Shown here: one piece after another, positions 34,596 through 44,159 of the stretch
Numbering within the stretch: position 1 is the first letter of the stretch
Layout of the letters: each line of letters opens with the position of its first letter
NCBI GenBank assembly: GCA_023229945.1
Contig: JALNYH010000003.1
Location: forward strand, 98,263 to 162,262
Source of the DNA: Arcobacteraceae bacterium
GTDB lineage: Bacteria > Campylobacterota > Campylobacteria > Campylobacterales > Arcobacteraceae
DNA: 64,000 nt
Direction: 5' to 3'
The notes under the pieces: generated by a model
The model's database searches: none
What the model was told of the DNA's origin: nothing
What the model saw: only the letters and a program-made list of their open reading frames with translations
Translations under genes and position numbers: made by a program

Positions 34596-34770
34596 TTTTC
34601 CTAGGCAATGCGGGATTCCCACATTTTGAGGGTCCGATAATGTATTTCACGCGGATTTCGTAGTCACTTGGTGTGTAACGCTCAAGTTTTGTAGCAGTTC
34701 CTAAAAAGTGCTCAATCTGCAATTATTGGCTTTTAGGGCCATTTCCGTGGTTAACGCTTGCTCGGGAAAA
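34596..34770 (+). ncRNA. ssrS: 6S-like regulatory RNA
   Basis: About 175 bases of unusually mixed base composition in a gene-free gap. The 5' end TTTTCCTAGGCAA pairs with the 3' end TTGCTCGGGAAAA, followed by a GCG/CGC pair, giving the long closing stem of 6S RNA. An internal part (GGTCCGATAATGTATTTCAC) resembles the 5' side of the 6S bubble. 6S RNA binds the housekeeping RNA polymerase and mimics an open promoter. As far as I recall, 6S RNA also lies by purD in other Campylobacterota, which supports the call. SRP RNA and tmRNA were considered and fit worse. Confidence 0.7.
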
Positions 34771-34777
34771 TTAAATG

Positions 34778-34855
34778 AGGTAAAAGGTAAAAAGTAAAAG
34801 GTAAAAATTGGCATTAATGGCTTTAAGTTTACTTTTTACCTTTTACCTTTTACCT
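34778..34855. repeat. Long hairpin built of AGGTAAAA micro-repeats
   Basis: A 28-bp arm of tandem RGTAAAA units at 34778-34805 pairs with 34828-34855 at 26 of 28 positions, around a loop of about 22 bases. It lies between the 6S-like RNA and purD, ending 20 bases before the purD start, and may terminate or insulate the RNA gene. Confidence 0.7.
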
Positions 34856-34875
34856 AATCATCTTGGAGAATGTAA

Positions 34876-36141
34876 ATGAATATTTTGATTTTAGGTAGTG
34901 GTGGTAGAGAGTATTCTATTGGTCTAGCTCTTCATAAAGAAGAAAAACATACTTTATATTTTTGCCCAGGAAATGGTGCAACAAACAACTTAGGTGAGAA
35001 TATAAATATAAAAGATTATAATGAACTTGCATTTTGGGCTAAAGAAAAAGAAATAAATTTGACAATCGTAGGCCCTGAAGCTCCACTAACTGAAGGTGTT
35101 GTAGATATATTCAAAGCAAATAACTTAGTAATATTTGGACCATCAAAAGATGCTGCAAGGCTTGAGGGTTCGAAGGTGTATATGAAAAATATACTAAAAA
35201 AATATAATATTCCAACAGCTAGATTTATCGAAACAGATAAGTTTGAAGATGCCAAAAGCTTCATAGATACACTAACCGCACCAATTGTAGTAAAAGCTGA
35301 TGGGCTTTGTGGTGGAAAAGGTGTTATTATAGCTAACTCAAAAGAAGAAGCAGAGGAAGCAGTATCAGATATGCTTAGTGGTTCTTCTTTTGGTGATGCT
35401 GGACTTAAAGTTGTGGTTGAAGAGTTTTTGGATGGGTATGAGCTTTCTATGTTTGCAATATGTGATGGAGATGATTTCATACTCCTTCCAGCAGCTCAAG
35501 ATCACAAAAGAATAGGTGATGGTGATACAGGGCCAAATACTGGTGGTATGGGTGCTTATGCACCAACGCCTCTTGTAGATGATGAGCTTTATGAAAAAGT
35601 AAAACAAAGAATAGTTAGACCCACACTTGATGGTATGAAGCAAGAAAATGCACCTTTTGAGGGTGTTCTTTTTATTGGTGTTATGGTTGTCGGTGGAGAG
35701 CCTTATACTTTGGAGTTCAATGTAAGATTTGGTGATCCTGAATGTGAAATCCTTATGCCATTGCTTAAAACTCCTGTAAGTGAACTTTTTTATAAAGGTG
35801 CCACAAAAGACTTATCAAACCTTAAAATTGAGTTTTTACCAAAATTTGCGGTAGGTGTTGTAATGGCTAGTAAAAACTATCCTTACAGTAACTCTGATGC
35901 GGCAGAAATAATTGTAGATAAGATTGTAGATAATGATTTGATAGAAAATTCTCATATATCATATGCTGGTGTTACATTTGAAGATGACAAACTTTTTGCA
36001 ACTGGTGGTAGGGTTTTGGTGTGTGTTGGACTAGGTCTTAGCATAAAAGAAGCAAGAGATAGAGCTTATGGTCTATGTGGACAAGTTCATTTTGCTGGCA
36101 AAAAGCTACGAAGCGATATTGCATATCAAGCCTTAAGGTAA
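34876..36141 (+). CDS. purD: Phosphoribosylamine-glycine ligase
   Basis: GAR synthetase, second step of purine synthesis. The 421-residue ATP-grasp enzyme begins MNILILGSGGREYSI, and carries VVKADGLCGGKGVI, DHKRIGDGDTGPNTGGMGAY and the EFNVRFGDPE metal/ATP motif. ATG at 34876 with TTGGAG upstream. It begins a plus-strand run that continues with an RDD protein and lptD. Confidence 0.97.
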   Translation: MNILILGSGGREYSIGLALHKEEKHTLYFCPGNGATNNLGENINIKDYNELAFWAKEKEINLTIVGPEAPLTEGVVDIFKANNLVIFGPSKDAARLEGSKVYMKNILKKYNIPTARFIETDKFEDAKSFIDTLTAPIVVKADGLCGGKGVIIANSKEEAEEAVSDMLSGSSFGDAGLKVVVEEFLDGYELSMFAICDGDDFILLPAAQDHKRIGDGDTGPNTGGMGAYAPTPLVDDELYEKVKQRIVRPTLDGMKQENAPFEGVLFIGVMVVGGEPYTLEFNVRFGDPECEILMPLLKTPVSELFYKGATKDLSNLKIEFLPKFAVGVVMASKNYPYSNSDAAEIIVDKIVDNDLIENSHISYAGVTFEDDKLFATGGRVLVCVGLGLSIKEARDRAYGLCGQVHFAGKKLRSDIAYQALR

Positions 36142-36148
36142 TCGCTAA

Positions 36149-36604
36149 ATGATTGAAAGTTTAGACAACAAAGACCATAATACTCAAAATCTAGAACTAG
36201 CTTCTTTTGCCTCGAGAATTAAAGCTTTTATTATAGATGATTTATTAATTACTTTTATTATCGCATTGATTTTTTGGGAGCAAATAACTAAAGTAGGTGA
36301 TGAGTTCGCTTCTATTTTGATGGTTTTAAATTCTTATGTTATTCCAGTTATGATTTTGAAAATAACTTATCATACATTTTTTGTATGGTATTATGGTGCA
36401 ACTGTTGGCAAATATCTAGCAAAAATAAAAGTTATTGATTATAATGATTTTGGTAAAGTCACTTTGGTTAATTCTTTAGTAAGGTCAATCGGAAGAATAT
36501 TGAGTGAAATGTTTTTTTATATTGGATTTATATATGCCTATTTTAATGATGGAAGACAAACATTTCAAGATAAAATTGGTAAAACATTGGTTGTAAATGC
36601 GTAA
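36149..36604 (+). CDS. RDD-family membrane protein
   Basis: A 151-residue integral membrane protein with three or four helices. The RDD signature positions appear as ASRIKAFIIDDLLI (Arg, Asp-Asp) and GATVGKYLAKIKVID. The family is poorly understood; some members act in ion or lipid transport. It overlaps the start of lptD by eight bases, so it probably is co-translated with the LPS exporter. Confidence 0.85.
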   Translation: MIESLDNKDHNTQNLELASFASRIKAFIIDDLLITFIIALIFWEQITKVGDEFASILMVLNSYVIPVMILKITYHTFFVWYYGATVGKYLAKIKVIDYNDFGKVTLVNSLVRSIGRILSEMFFYIGFIYAYFNDGRQTFQDKIGKTLVVNA

Positions 36605-38738
36605 ATATTTTTTATTTTTTATTTTTTTAACTACTTTTATATTATCAGCAAATGAAGATATAAAGCAAGAGCAGTTTCAAGTTGTTGCAAAACATTTAGA
36701 TTATCAAGATGATATCATTACAGCTACTGGCGATGTAATTATGTTTTCCCCGACTTACTATATAACGGCTCAAAAAATTGTTTACAATAAAAATAAAAAT
36801 CAAGTTGATTTATATGACAATGTAAATATATTAAAAGATAATAAAAATTTATCTATAAGTGATTATTCTTTTATGGAATTTGATGTTTCTTCTTTCTCTG
36901 ATGTCGTATTTTTATTGTATGATAATGACCTATGGATTGAGTCATCTTCAATGTCTTCAAAAGGTGATGATGTCTTTTTGAAAGAGTCATATATGTCTAG
37001 TTGTGATTGTAATAATCCAGATTGGAGTATCAAATTTTCAAGTGGTGCTCATTATGATAAATACAGTTGGTTACAAACTTTTAATAATAGACTCTATATA
37101 AAAAATATTCCCGTATTATATTTCCCATATTTTGCATTTTATACAAATACAGATAGACATTCTGGGTTTTTAATGCCAACTATTGGATATTCTAGTAAAG
37201 AAGGACTCCAATATATTCAACCTTACTATTATGCACCAACTGATGATTTTGACTTAGAATTTGTTCCGCAATATAGAGCAAAAAGAGGTAACGGTTTATA
37301 TACATATTTAAGATATGCTGATAGTCCTGATTCTATGTTGAAAATGCACTATGGTCATTTTAAAGAAAAAAAAGCTTTCCAAGAAGAACATGAATTGAAA
37401 AACCAAGACCATTACGGATTTACTCTAAACTATGAAAGGTCTAATATATTTGCATCAAAAGAAAATCAGGATGGATTTTATGCAAATTTAGATTTTTTAA
37501 GAGATATTGAATATAAGACATTAGAGGAGCGTTCAAATAATAGCAATAGTTCATATACATCAGAATATAATGTGAACTCTTATCCTAGTAAAACAGAATC
37601 GAATATTAATTATTTCTATAAAACAAATGATGATTATTTTGGGACTTATTTAAGATATTATAAAGATACTTCAAAAGAATCTAATGATGCAACTATTCAA
37701 AAATTACCAGTATTACATTATCATAAATTTTCAACACCACTTATAGCACAAAATTTTTTATATTCTATGGATGCTAATTTTACAAATTACCACAGAACAA
37801 AAGGTTTAAAAGAAAGAGAAACTACTGTTAGTATGCCATTTTTTTATGGGACAAGCCTGTTCGATGATTATATAAATATTTCTCTTCAAGAAGAAATATT
37901 TTTTGCATACTTAGATTATGATGAAAATGATTTAACACAAAAGTTTGATAATGGACAATATTTCCAATTTAGACATAGTGCAACAGTATCTACAAACCTT
38001 ATAAAAGCTTATGATTTATTTATTCACACCATGAATCTAGGTACGACTCTTTATTTACCAAATAATGCAACAACAAAAGGTGATTTATATAATATTTCTA
38101 ATGAAAATACATTACTTGCTGATTACCCAATTACGCAAGCCAAAAAGAATTTGTCTTTTTGGCTCAGTCAATCATTTTATCATAGAGATTTTGCAACATT
38201 ATTTTTAAATCATAGAATAAAACAATCAATTTTATATGATGGAGATGGCAACTCAAAGCTTGGAAATTTGGAAAATGAAATATATTTTTATCATCAGTTT
38301 GGCTCAATTTCAAATAGACTATTTTACAACCATGAAGACAATAAATTAATTCAATCATCTACAACTTTACGGCTTGTATATGATAATTATTTTTTAAATG
38401 CTGGACATTATTGGACACAGCTTACTCCACATTCAAACAAACTAGACACGGAATCAATATCTTATGAGCTAGGTTTTGGATTTTGGAAAAATTATAAGCT
38501 TTCATATCGAGAAAATTACAATATACATGATAAAATCTTAAATAAAAAAGAGTATAGGTTGATTGTAGATAGAGGCTGTTGGTACTTAAACTTTAGTATT
38601 GCTGATGAATTAGTATCATCATCTAGATTAGATAACAAACCTCTTAGACAAGATGTGATATACTTTTTTGTTGAGCTAAGACCAATAGGTGGTATTGATT
38701 ATGAGTATACGATGAAAGATAAACCAAATAATGAATAG
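36597..38738 (+). CDS. lptD: LPS-assembly outer-membrane protein LptD
   Basis: A 713-residue protein with a signal peptide (LFFIFLTTFILSA), an OstA/LptA-like beta-taco domain (about 25-130, ITATGDVIMFSPTYYITAQKI) and an LptD barrel (about 190-700: LYFPYFAFYTNTDRHSGFLMPTIGYS). It inserts lipopolysaccharide into the outer leaflet. Cysteines near SSCDCNN (about 134-137) are the likely disulfide partners; LptM encoded at 30819 helps this kind of maturation. Confidence 0.93.
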   Translation: MRKYFLFFIFLTTFILSANEDIKQEQFQVVAKHLDYQDDIITATGDVIMFSPTYYITAQKIVYNKNKNQVDLYDNVNILKDNKNLSISDYSFMEFDVSSFSDVVFLLYDNDLWIESSSMSSKGDDVFLKESYMSSCDCNNPDWSIKFSSGAHYDKYSWLQTFNNRLYIKNIPVLYFPYFAFYTNTDRHSGFLMPTIGYSSKEGLQYIQPYYYAPTDDFDLEFVPQYRAKRGNGLYTYLRYADSPDSMLKMHYGHFKEKKAFQEEHELKNQDHYGFTLNYERSNIFASKENQDGFYANLDFLRDIEYKTLEERSNNSNSSYTSEYNVNSYPSKTESNINYFYKTNDDYFGTYLRYYKDTSKESNDATIQKLPVLHYHKFSTPLIAQNFLYSMDANFTNYHRTKGLKERETTVSMPFFYGTSLFDDYINISLQEEIFFAYLDYDENDLTQKFDNGQYFQFRHSATVSTNLIKAYDLFIHTMNLGTTLYLPNNATTKGDLYNISNENTLLADYPITQAKKNLSFWLSQSFYHRDFATLFLNHRIKQSILYDGDGNSKLGNLENEIYFYHQFGSISNRLFYNHEDNKLIQSSTTLRLVYDNYFLNAGHYWTQLTPHSNKLDTESISYELGFGFWKNYKLSYRENYNIHDKILNKKEYRLIVDRGCWYLNFSIADELVSSSRLDNKPLRQDVIYFFVELRPIGGIDYEYTMKDKPNNE

Positions 38739-38758
38739 TATTTCATATAGGGACTGCA

Positions 38759-39424
38759 ATGGAAAATAAAAATATTTTTGAAGATAGACTAGATGCAGCT
38801 AACCAACTTTTAAAAGTTTTGCCAGTTGAAAATATGAAACTTGAAAGTTGGATTGTATTTGCTACATCCACAGGGGCTCTACCAATAGCCAAGGAGATAG
38901 CAAAGGCTATAGATGGTCAGTTTGATTTTATGTTTAGCGAAAAAGTTATGGCTCCATTAAATAGTGATTGTGAAATTGCAATTGTTACAGAAAAAGAAGA
39001 AGTAGTAATCCATGAAGAGCTTGTGAGATCATTTGATATAAATATAGAAGCAATTTTTGTAAAAGCAAAAGAAGTTTTTGAGCAAAAACTATTACCACTA
39101 CTTAGAATACATAGACAGAAAGATTTAATAAATCTAGAAGGCAAAAATGTTTTATTAGTAGATGAAGGTTTAAATACTGGGCTTACAATGATGGCATGTA
39201 TAAAAACTGCGATTAAGCTTGGAGCTAAATCTGTTTCTGTTGCAACTCCAATCATTCCAACTGCTACTATAAGTGATTTGGAGTCAATTGCGGATGATTT
39301 GTATTATTATAGGAAAATAGACCATTTTGTATCAATAGATTTTTATTATAAGAGTTTAGAGTATATACCCCAAAGTGAAATAGAAACATATTTAAAAAAG
39401 GAAAACCATGTCAATAGTTTGTGA
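38759..39424 (+). CDS. Phosphoribosyltransferase-family protein
   Basis: A 221-residue type I PRTase-like protein with the PRPP motif NVLLVDEGLNTGLTMMA and the hood element WIVFATSTGALPIAKEIAKA. The motif has VLLVDE in place of VLLVDD, and the substrate base cannot be inferred. The last 17 bases overlap pnp. In related genomes such an orphan is found before pnp; the function is not known. Confidence 0.82.
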   Translation: MENKNIFEDRLDAANQLLKVLPVENMKLESWIVFATSTGALPIAKEIAKAIDGQFDFMFSEKVMAPLNSDCEIAIVTEKEEVVIHEELVRSFDINIEAIFVKAKEVFEQKLLPLLRIHRQKDLINLEGKNVLLVDEGLNTGLTMMACIKTAIKLGAKSVSVATPIIPTATISDLESIADDLYYYRKIDHFVSIDFYYKSLEYIPQSEIETYLKKENHVNSL

Positions 39425-41582
39425 ATTTGAAGTTAATAATTTAAAAGAGGTTTATACGGTAAATCATGTTGCAAAACAAGCCAATGGTTCTGTAATGTTA
39501 CAAGTTGGAAAGTGTGTAGTTTTAGCAACAGTTGTAACAGAATTTGATAATCCTGTAAGTGAAGATTTTACCCCTTTAACTGTTCAGTATATAGAAAAAA
39601 CTTATGCATCTGCAAAATTACCAGGCGGTTTTATAAAAAGAGAAGGCAAACCTAGTGATTTTGAAACACTTACATCAAGAGTTATTGATAGAAGTTTAAG
39701 ACCACTTTTCCCTGCTGGGTATGTATATCCAACTACTATTACTGTTATGGTTTTAAGTGCGGATAAAGATGTAGATATGCAAGTAGTTGCACTAAATGCA
39801 GCTTCAGCAGCCCTTTATCTTTCTGATTTGCCAATCAATAAACCAGTTTGTGGCGTAAGAATAGCAAAAATAAATAATCAAGTAGTAGTGAATCCTATGC
39901 AATCTTTGATTAAAGATTCTACTTTAGATTTATATGTTGCTGGTAGTGAAAATGAACTTTTAATGATTGAAATGAAATCTATCTCAAGTGCAGAAATAGT
40001 AGATACAGGTATTGATTCATTTACAACTATACATAATGCAAATGAAGTTGATGAAAAACAATTAGTAGAGTTGATACAAGTTGCACAAGATGCCATAAAA
40101 GAAGCAACTGGTACATATTCCAAAGGACTTGAGTTATATAAAAAGATTGATGCTAAAGTAGAATTAAAACCATTTAATGTAGATGTAAAACTTTTAGATT
40201 ATATTAGAAGCACTTATCAATCAGAAATCAAAAATGCACTTACAAAACTTGCTAAAAGTGAAAGAGCAAGCGAACTTAAACAACTTGCTAAACAAGTAGT
40301 AACTGAGAGTTTTGTGGTGGAAAATGGATTTGAGTATAAAGAAACATACGAGGCATTAAGTATAGTAAAAAAAGAAATTGTAAGAAGCATGATATTGAAA
40401 GATAAAGTAAGAGCAGATGGAAGAGGGCTAAAGACAGTTAGACCCATCTCAATAGAAACTAATATTTTACCTTCGGCTCATAGTAGTTGTTTATTTACAA
40501 GGGGCGAAACTCAGGCACTAGTAGTTGGTACACTCGGTGGTTCAAAAGATGGACAAATGTATGAGATATTAACTGAAAAGTCGACAGATATAGAAAGATT
40601 TATGGTACATTATAATTTTCCAGGATTTAGCGTAGGCGAGGCTAAGCCAATTTTTGGAGTAGGAAGAAGAGAACTAGGTCATGGAAATTTAGCAAAAAAA
40701 GCATTAGAAAGTACGATTAGTAAAGATTTCACAGATACAATAAGAATTGTTTCAGAAATTTTAGAATCAAATGGAAGCTCTTCGATGGCAACTGTGTGTG
40801 GTGGTTCTATGGCTTTAAAAGCAGCTGGAGTTGAAATAAGTGGCTTGGTTGCTGGTGTTGCTATGGGGCTTGTTACTGAAAACAATGAATATGCAATTTT
40901 AACTGATATTATGGGTCTTGAAGATCATGATGGTGATATGGATTTTAAAGTTGCTGGTACAAAAGATGGAATTACTGCTTTACAAATGGATATTAAATTG
41001 GGTGGAATTGAGCTAAGTGTTCTTGATGAAGCGTTATTGCAGGCAAAAGAGGGCAGGTTACATATTTTAAATATTATGGAAAAAGCTGCTGATGAAATAA
41101 AGCCTAGTGAGGCTTTGCCTATGGTTGAACAATTCATTATTGATCCGTCAAAAGTTTTTGCAGTAATAGGTAAAGCTGGGCAAACCATAAAAGATATTAT
41201 AGAAAAATTCAATGTAACAATTGATTTAGATAGAAATAGTGGAAATGTAAAAATTAGTGGTGAAACTCAAGAAGGAATTTTGCAAGCAAAAGACCATATA
41301 ATAAGTATTACAAATAATACTCAAAAGAAATCAAATCAACCGCTAGATTTTGAAAAAATTTATGCAACAGATGATATATTTGATTCTACAATTGAAAGAA
41401 TTACAGATTTTGGTGCTTTTGTAACTTTACCAAAGGGTGGAGAAGGTTTATTGCATATTTCAAAGATGTCTGATAAAAGATTAAATAAAGTAACTGATGT
41501 ATTTAATGTTGGCGATGCGGTTAAAATCAAGGTTTTAAGTGTAAAAAAAGATAGAATAGAGTTAAGTTTAGCAAATTTATAA
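39408..41582 (+). CDS. pnp: Polyribonucleotide nucleotidyltransferase
   Basis: PNPase, 3'-5' phosphorolytic RNA degradation. The 724-residue protein has two RNase PH domains (LPGGFIKREGKPSD; FTRGETQALVVGTLG; FPGFSVGEAKP), a helical linker, a KH domain (VIGKAGQTIKDI) and an S1 domain (ERITDFGAFVTLPKGGEGLLHIS). All expected domains are complete. It overlaps the preceding PRTase gene. Confidence 0.97.
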   Translation: MSIVCEFEVNNLKEVYTVNHVAKQANGSVMLQVGKCVVLATVVTEFDNPVSEDFTPLTVQYIEKTYASAKLPGGFIKREGKPSDFETLTSRVIDRSLRPLFPAGYVYPTTITVMVLSADKDVDMQVVALNAASAALYLSDLPINKPVCGVRIAKINNQVVVNPMQSLIKDSTLDLYVAGSENELLMIEMKSISSAEIVDTGIDSFTTIHNANEVDEKQLVELIQVAQDAIKEATGTYSKGLELYKKIDAKVELKPFNVDVKLLDYIRSTYQSEIKNALTKLAKSERASELKQLAKQVVTESFVVENGFEYKETYEALSIVKKEIVRSMILKDKVRADGRGLKTVRPISIETNILPSAHSSCLFTRGETQALVVGTLGGSKDGQMYEILTEKSTDIERFMVHYNFPGFSVGEAKPIFGVGRRELGHGNLAKKALESTISKDFTDTIRIVSEILESNGSSSMATVCGGSMALKAAGVEISGLVAGVAMGLVTENNEYAILTDIMGLEDHDGDMDFKVAGTKDGITALQMDIKLGGIELSVLDEALLQAKEGRLHILNIMEKAADEIKPSEALPMVEQFIIDPSKVFAVIGKAGQTIKDIIEKFNVTIDLDRNSGNVKISGETQEGILQAKDHIISITNNTQKKSNQPLDFEKIYATDDIFDSTIERITDFGAFVTLPKGGEGLLHISKMSDKRLNKVTDVFNVGDAVKIKVLSVKKDRIELSLANL

Positions 41583-41652
41583 TGTTTTAAAGTTTATTTA
41601 TGTTAAGATACAAACAAATAATGTTTGAGTTAGAAAAGATCAAGGGGATTTT

Positions 41653-42021
41653 ATGGCAAAATTATTAATAGTTGATGACTCAACGATGCTAAGAGATATG
41701 TTGAGTTATGCATTAAGTGAAGGTGGATATAGCGATGTTGTTGAAGCTGTTGATGGAGTTGATGGTTTAGAGAAGGCTAAGTCTGCTTCTTTTGACTTAA
41801 TTATAACTGATGTAAATATGCCTAATATGGATGGTTTGACATTAATAGGTGAGCTTAGAAAATTATCACAATACAGCTCAAAACCAATTTTGGTTTTGAC
41901 AACCGAAAGAAGTGATGAAATGAAAGCAAAAGGTAAAGCAGCGGGTGCAACTGGATGGATTGTTAAACCTTTTGTTCCAGATCAATTACTAAAAGCTGTA
42001 AATATAGTTTTAAGTAGATAA
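41653..42021 (+). CDS. cheY: CheY-like response regulator
   Basis: A 122-residue single receiver domain: acidic pocket in IVDDSTMLRDML, phospho-acceptor Asp in IITDVNMPNMDG, Thr in LVLTTERSD and Lys in IVKPF. Directly before the CheA gene. It would carry signals from CheA to the flagellar motor or act as a phosphate sink. Confidence 0.93.
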   Translation: MAKLLIVDDSTMLRDMLSYALSEGGYSDVVEAVDGVDGLEKAKSASFDLIITDVNMPNMDGLTLIGELRKLSQYSSKPILVLTTERSDEMKAKGKAAGATGWIVKPFVPDQLLKAVNIVLSR

Positions 42022-42056
42022 AAATTTAATAAAAAATAAATTAAAAAGGGTTTGAT

Positions 42057-44138
42057 ATGGCTGGTTTTGATATTTCTATGTACAGAGAGATGTTTATGGA
42101 AGAGGCTACTGAGCTATTTGAGTCTGCTGACAATGTACTTCTTGAAGCTGAAAATAATGGTTCTTTAACAGAAGAGCAAATGGGTCAGTTATTTCGTGAT
42201 GTTCATACGCTCAAAGGAAGTGGAGCTTCTGTAGAATTAGTCTTTTTTGCTAAATTTACTCATGAAGTAGAAAACATGATGGATAAACTAAGAAATCATG
42301 TAATAAAATTTATTCCTGAAATGGCTTCTACATTAATAGACTGTATGGATGTTATGAAAGAAATTTTACATCTTGAAGCAGCTGGAGATATGAACCAAGA
42401 AAAATTAGAAGAAATGACACATGGACTTATATCTGATATTAAAAGCTATGTTGCTGGTAGTCATTCTGCACAAACATTATCAAATGAAAATGTAGAAACA
42501 ACAATAAGTCAATCAATACCTACAATACATCAAGAAAGTGAGAATATAGGTTTTTATGATGAAGATCTTGATGCTAGTAAATTTAACAAAGCTTATGGCT
42601 TTTTTAAAGAAGAATATCAAGATATACAAGCTTTTGGATTTTATAGTGATGAATTACAAGAAAAAAGCAATAATACACCTACTGTAGCTTCAAAAAATTA
42701 TGAAGAAAATGATAACTTTGGATTTTTTGACGATATGCCAGCTATAAACCCTAATAATAAAGAATTAGAACATGAAAGTAAGGCTACACCTATAGTAGAA
42801 AAAAAACCTATTGTAGCACAACCTGTATCTAAGCCTATAGTATCAAGACAAGCTCCTGCAGAAAGCTCAATCAAAAAAGAAGACAGTAGTGAGAAAGCAT
42901 CTGCTGTATCAGCAGCAACAAATAATATCAGAGTTAATCTTGATAAAATAGATACTTTAATGAATAATGTTGGAGATTTGGTTATTACTAATGCTATGCT
43001 TACACAATTTGCTACAACTATAGTTGAGACAAAGACAAGAGCTTCGGTACTTGAAAGACTTGAACTTCTTGAGCGTCATATTAGAGAGATGCAAGATTCG
43101 ATTATGAGTATAAGAATGGTTCCTATGGAATCTATTTATTCAAAATTTCCTAAAGTTATAAGAGATATTTCAAAAAAACTGAATAAAAAAGTAGATTTCA
43201 AACATCATGGTGATGCTGTTGAAATTGATAAAGCTATGATTGAAGGACTAACAGATCCATTAATGCATATTATCAGAAACTCTCTTGATCATGGTATTGA
43301 AACGCCAGAAGATAGATTAAGAGCTGGGAAAAATGAAACTGGTAATATTACAATAGGTGCCGAACAAGCAAATGGTCAAATGATTATTACTATAAAAGAT
43401 GATGGTAAAGGGATTGATGGTAACAAAGTTGCTGCTAAATCACTAGAAAAAGGGTTAATAGATGAGAATCAATTAGCTCAAATGAATGAAAACGATAAAG
43501 CAATGCTTGTATTTGGAGCAGGGGTGAGTACGGCTGATGTTATCACTGATGTATCTGGGCGTGGTGTTGGTATGGATGTTGTTAAAACAAATATTCATAA
43601 ACTAGGTGGAATTATAAGACTTGAAACTGAAATTGGGTATGGTACAGTTATCACAATAGTATTACCACTAACACTAGCTATTCTTGATGGTCTTGATATT
43701 GCTGTAGGCGATAAAAAATTCATACTTCCATTAAGTGCAATAGTTGAGTCACTTCAACCTACAAAAGAAATGATCAAAAAAATTGGTGATGGAACTCAAG
43801 ATTTATTGATGTTAAGAGAAGAGTTTATCCCTGTTGTTAAATTATACCAATTATTTAATGATGTTGAACCAAAATATCACAATCTTGAAGATGGTATGCT
43901 TATAGTTGTAAAAGCTGGAAATCAAAAAGTAGCATTATTTATAGATGAGTTTTTACATCAACACCAAGTAGTTGTAAAACCACTAGATAAAAACTTCAGA
44001 AGTGTTGAAGGTATCGGGGCTGCTACTGTAAGAGGTGATGGAAGTATAGGTCTAATCTTAGACATACTTGGAATCATTGATGCTCAGAAAAAAGTTGACA
44101 AGTTTGATTTAGAATTTAAAAAACAAAAAGTTTCATAA
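42057..44138 (+). CDS. cheA: Chemotaxis histidine kinase CheA
   Basis: A 693-residue kinase with an Hpt domain (1-110, phospho-His50 in DVHTLKGSG), a disordered linker, the CheA dimerisation domain (about 288-350), an HATPase domain (DDGKGIDGN, DVSGRGVGMDVV) and a CheW-like domain (about 545-680). The P2 CheY-docking domain is missing; the linker instead carries four repeats of GF[FY]-x-[DE]-[DE]: 165-170, 181-186, 194-199 and 222-227. There is no C-terminal receiver, unlike the CheA of H. pylori and C. jejuni. No cheW or MCP gene is adjacent. Confidence 0.95.
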   Translation: MAGFDISMYREMFMEEATELFESADNVLLEAENNGSLTEEQMGQLFRDVHTLKGSGASVELVFFAKFTHEVENMMDKLRNHVIKFIPEMASTLIDCMDVMKEILHLEAAGDMNQEKLEEMTHGLISDIKSYVAGSHSAQTLSNENVETTISQSIPTIHQESENIGFYDEDLDASKFNKAYGFFKEEYQDIQAFGFYSDELQEKSNNTPTVASKNYEENDNFGFFDDMPAINPNNKELEHESKATPIVEKKPIVAQPVSKPIVSRQAPAESSIKKEDSSEKASAVSAATNNIRVNLDKIDTLMNNVGDLVITNAMLTQFATTIVETKTRASVLERLELLERHIREMQDSIMSIRMVPMESIYSKFPKVIRDISKKLNKKVDFKHHGDAVEIDKAMIEGLTDPLMHIIRNSLDHGIETPEDRLRAGKNETGNITIGAEQANGQMIITIKDDGKGIDGNKVAAKSLEKGLIDENQLAQMNENDKAMLVFGAGVSTADVITDVSGRGVGMDVVKTNIHKLGGIIRLETEIGYGTVITIVLPLTLAILDGLDIAVGDKKFILPLSAIVESLQPTKEMIKKIGDGTQDLLMLREEFIPVVKLYQLFNDVEPKYHNLEDGMLIVVKAGNQKVALFIDEFLHQHQVVVKPLDKNFRSVEGIGAATVRGDGSIGLILDILGIIDAQKKVDKFDLEFKKQKVS

Positions 44139-44159
44139 AATAATATTAGGAATAGTTTA

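Noticed and set aside
34596..34770. Purine riboswitch or other riboswitch for purD
   Set aside because: The RNA-like island is closed by its own terminal stem and separated from purD by a long hairpin; no purine aptamer core was seen.
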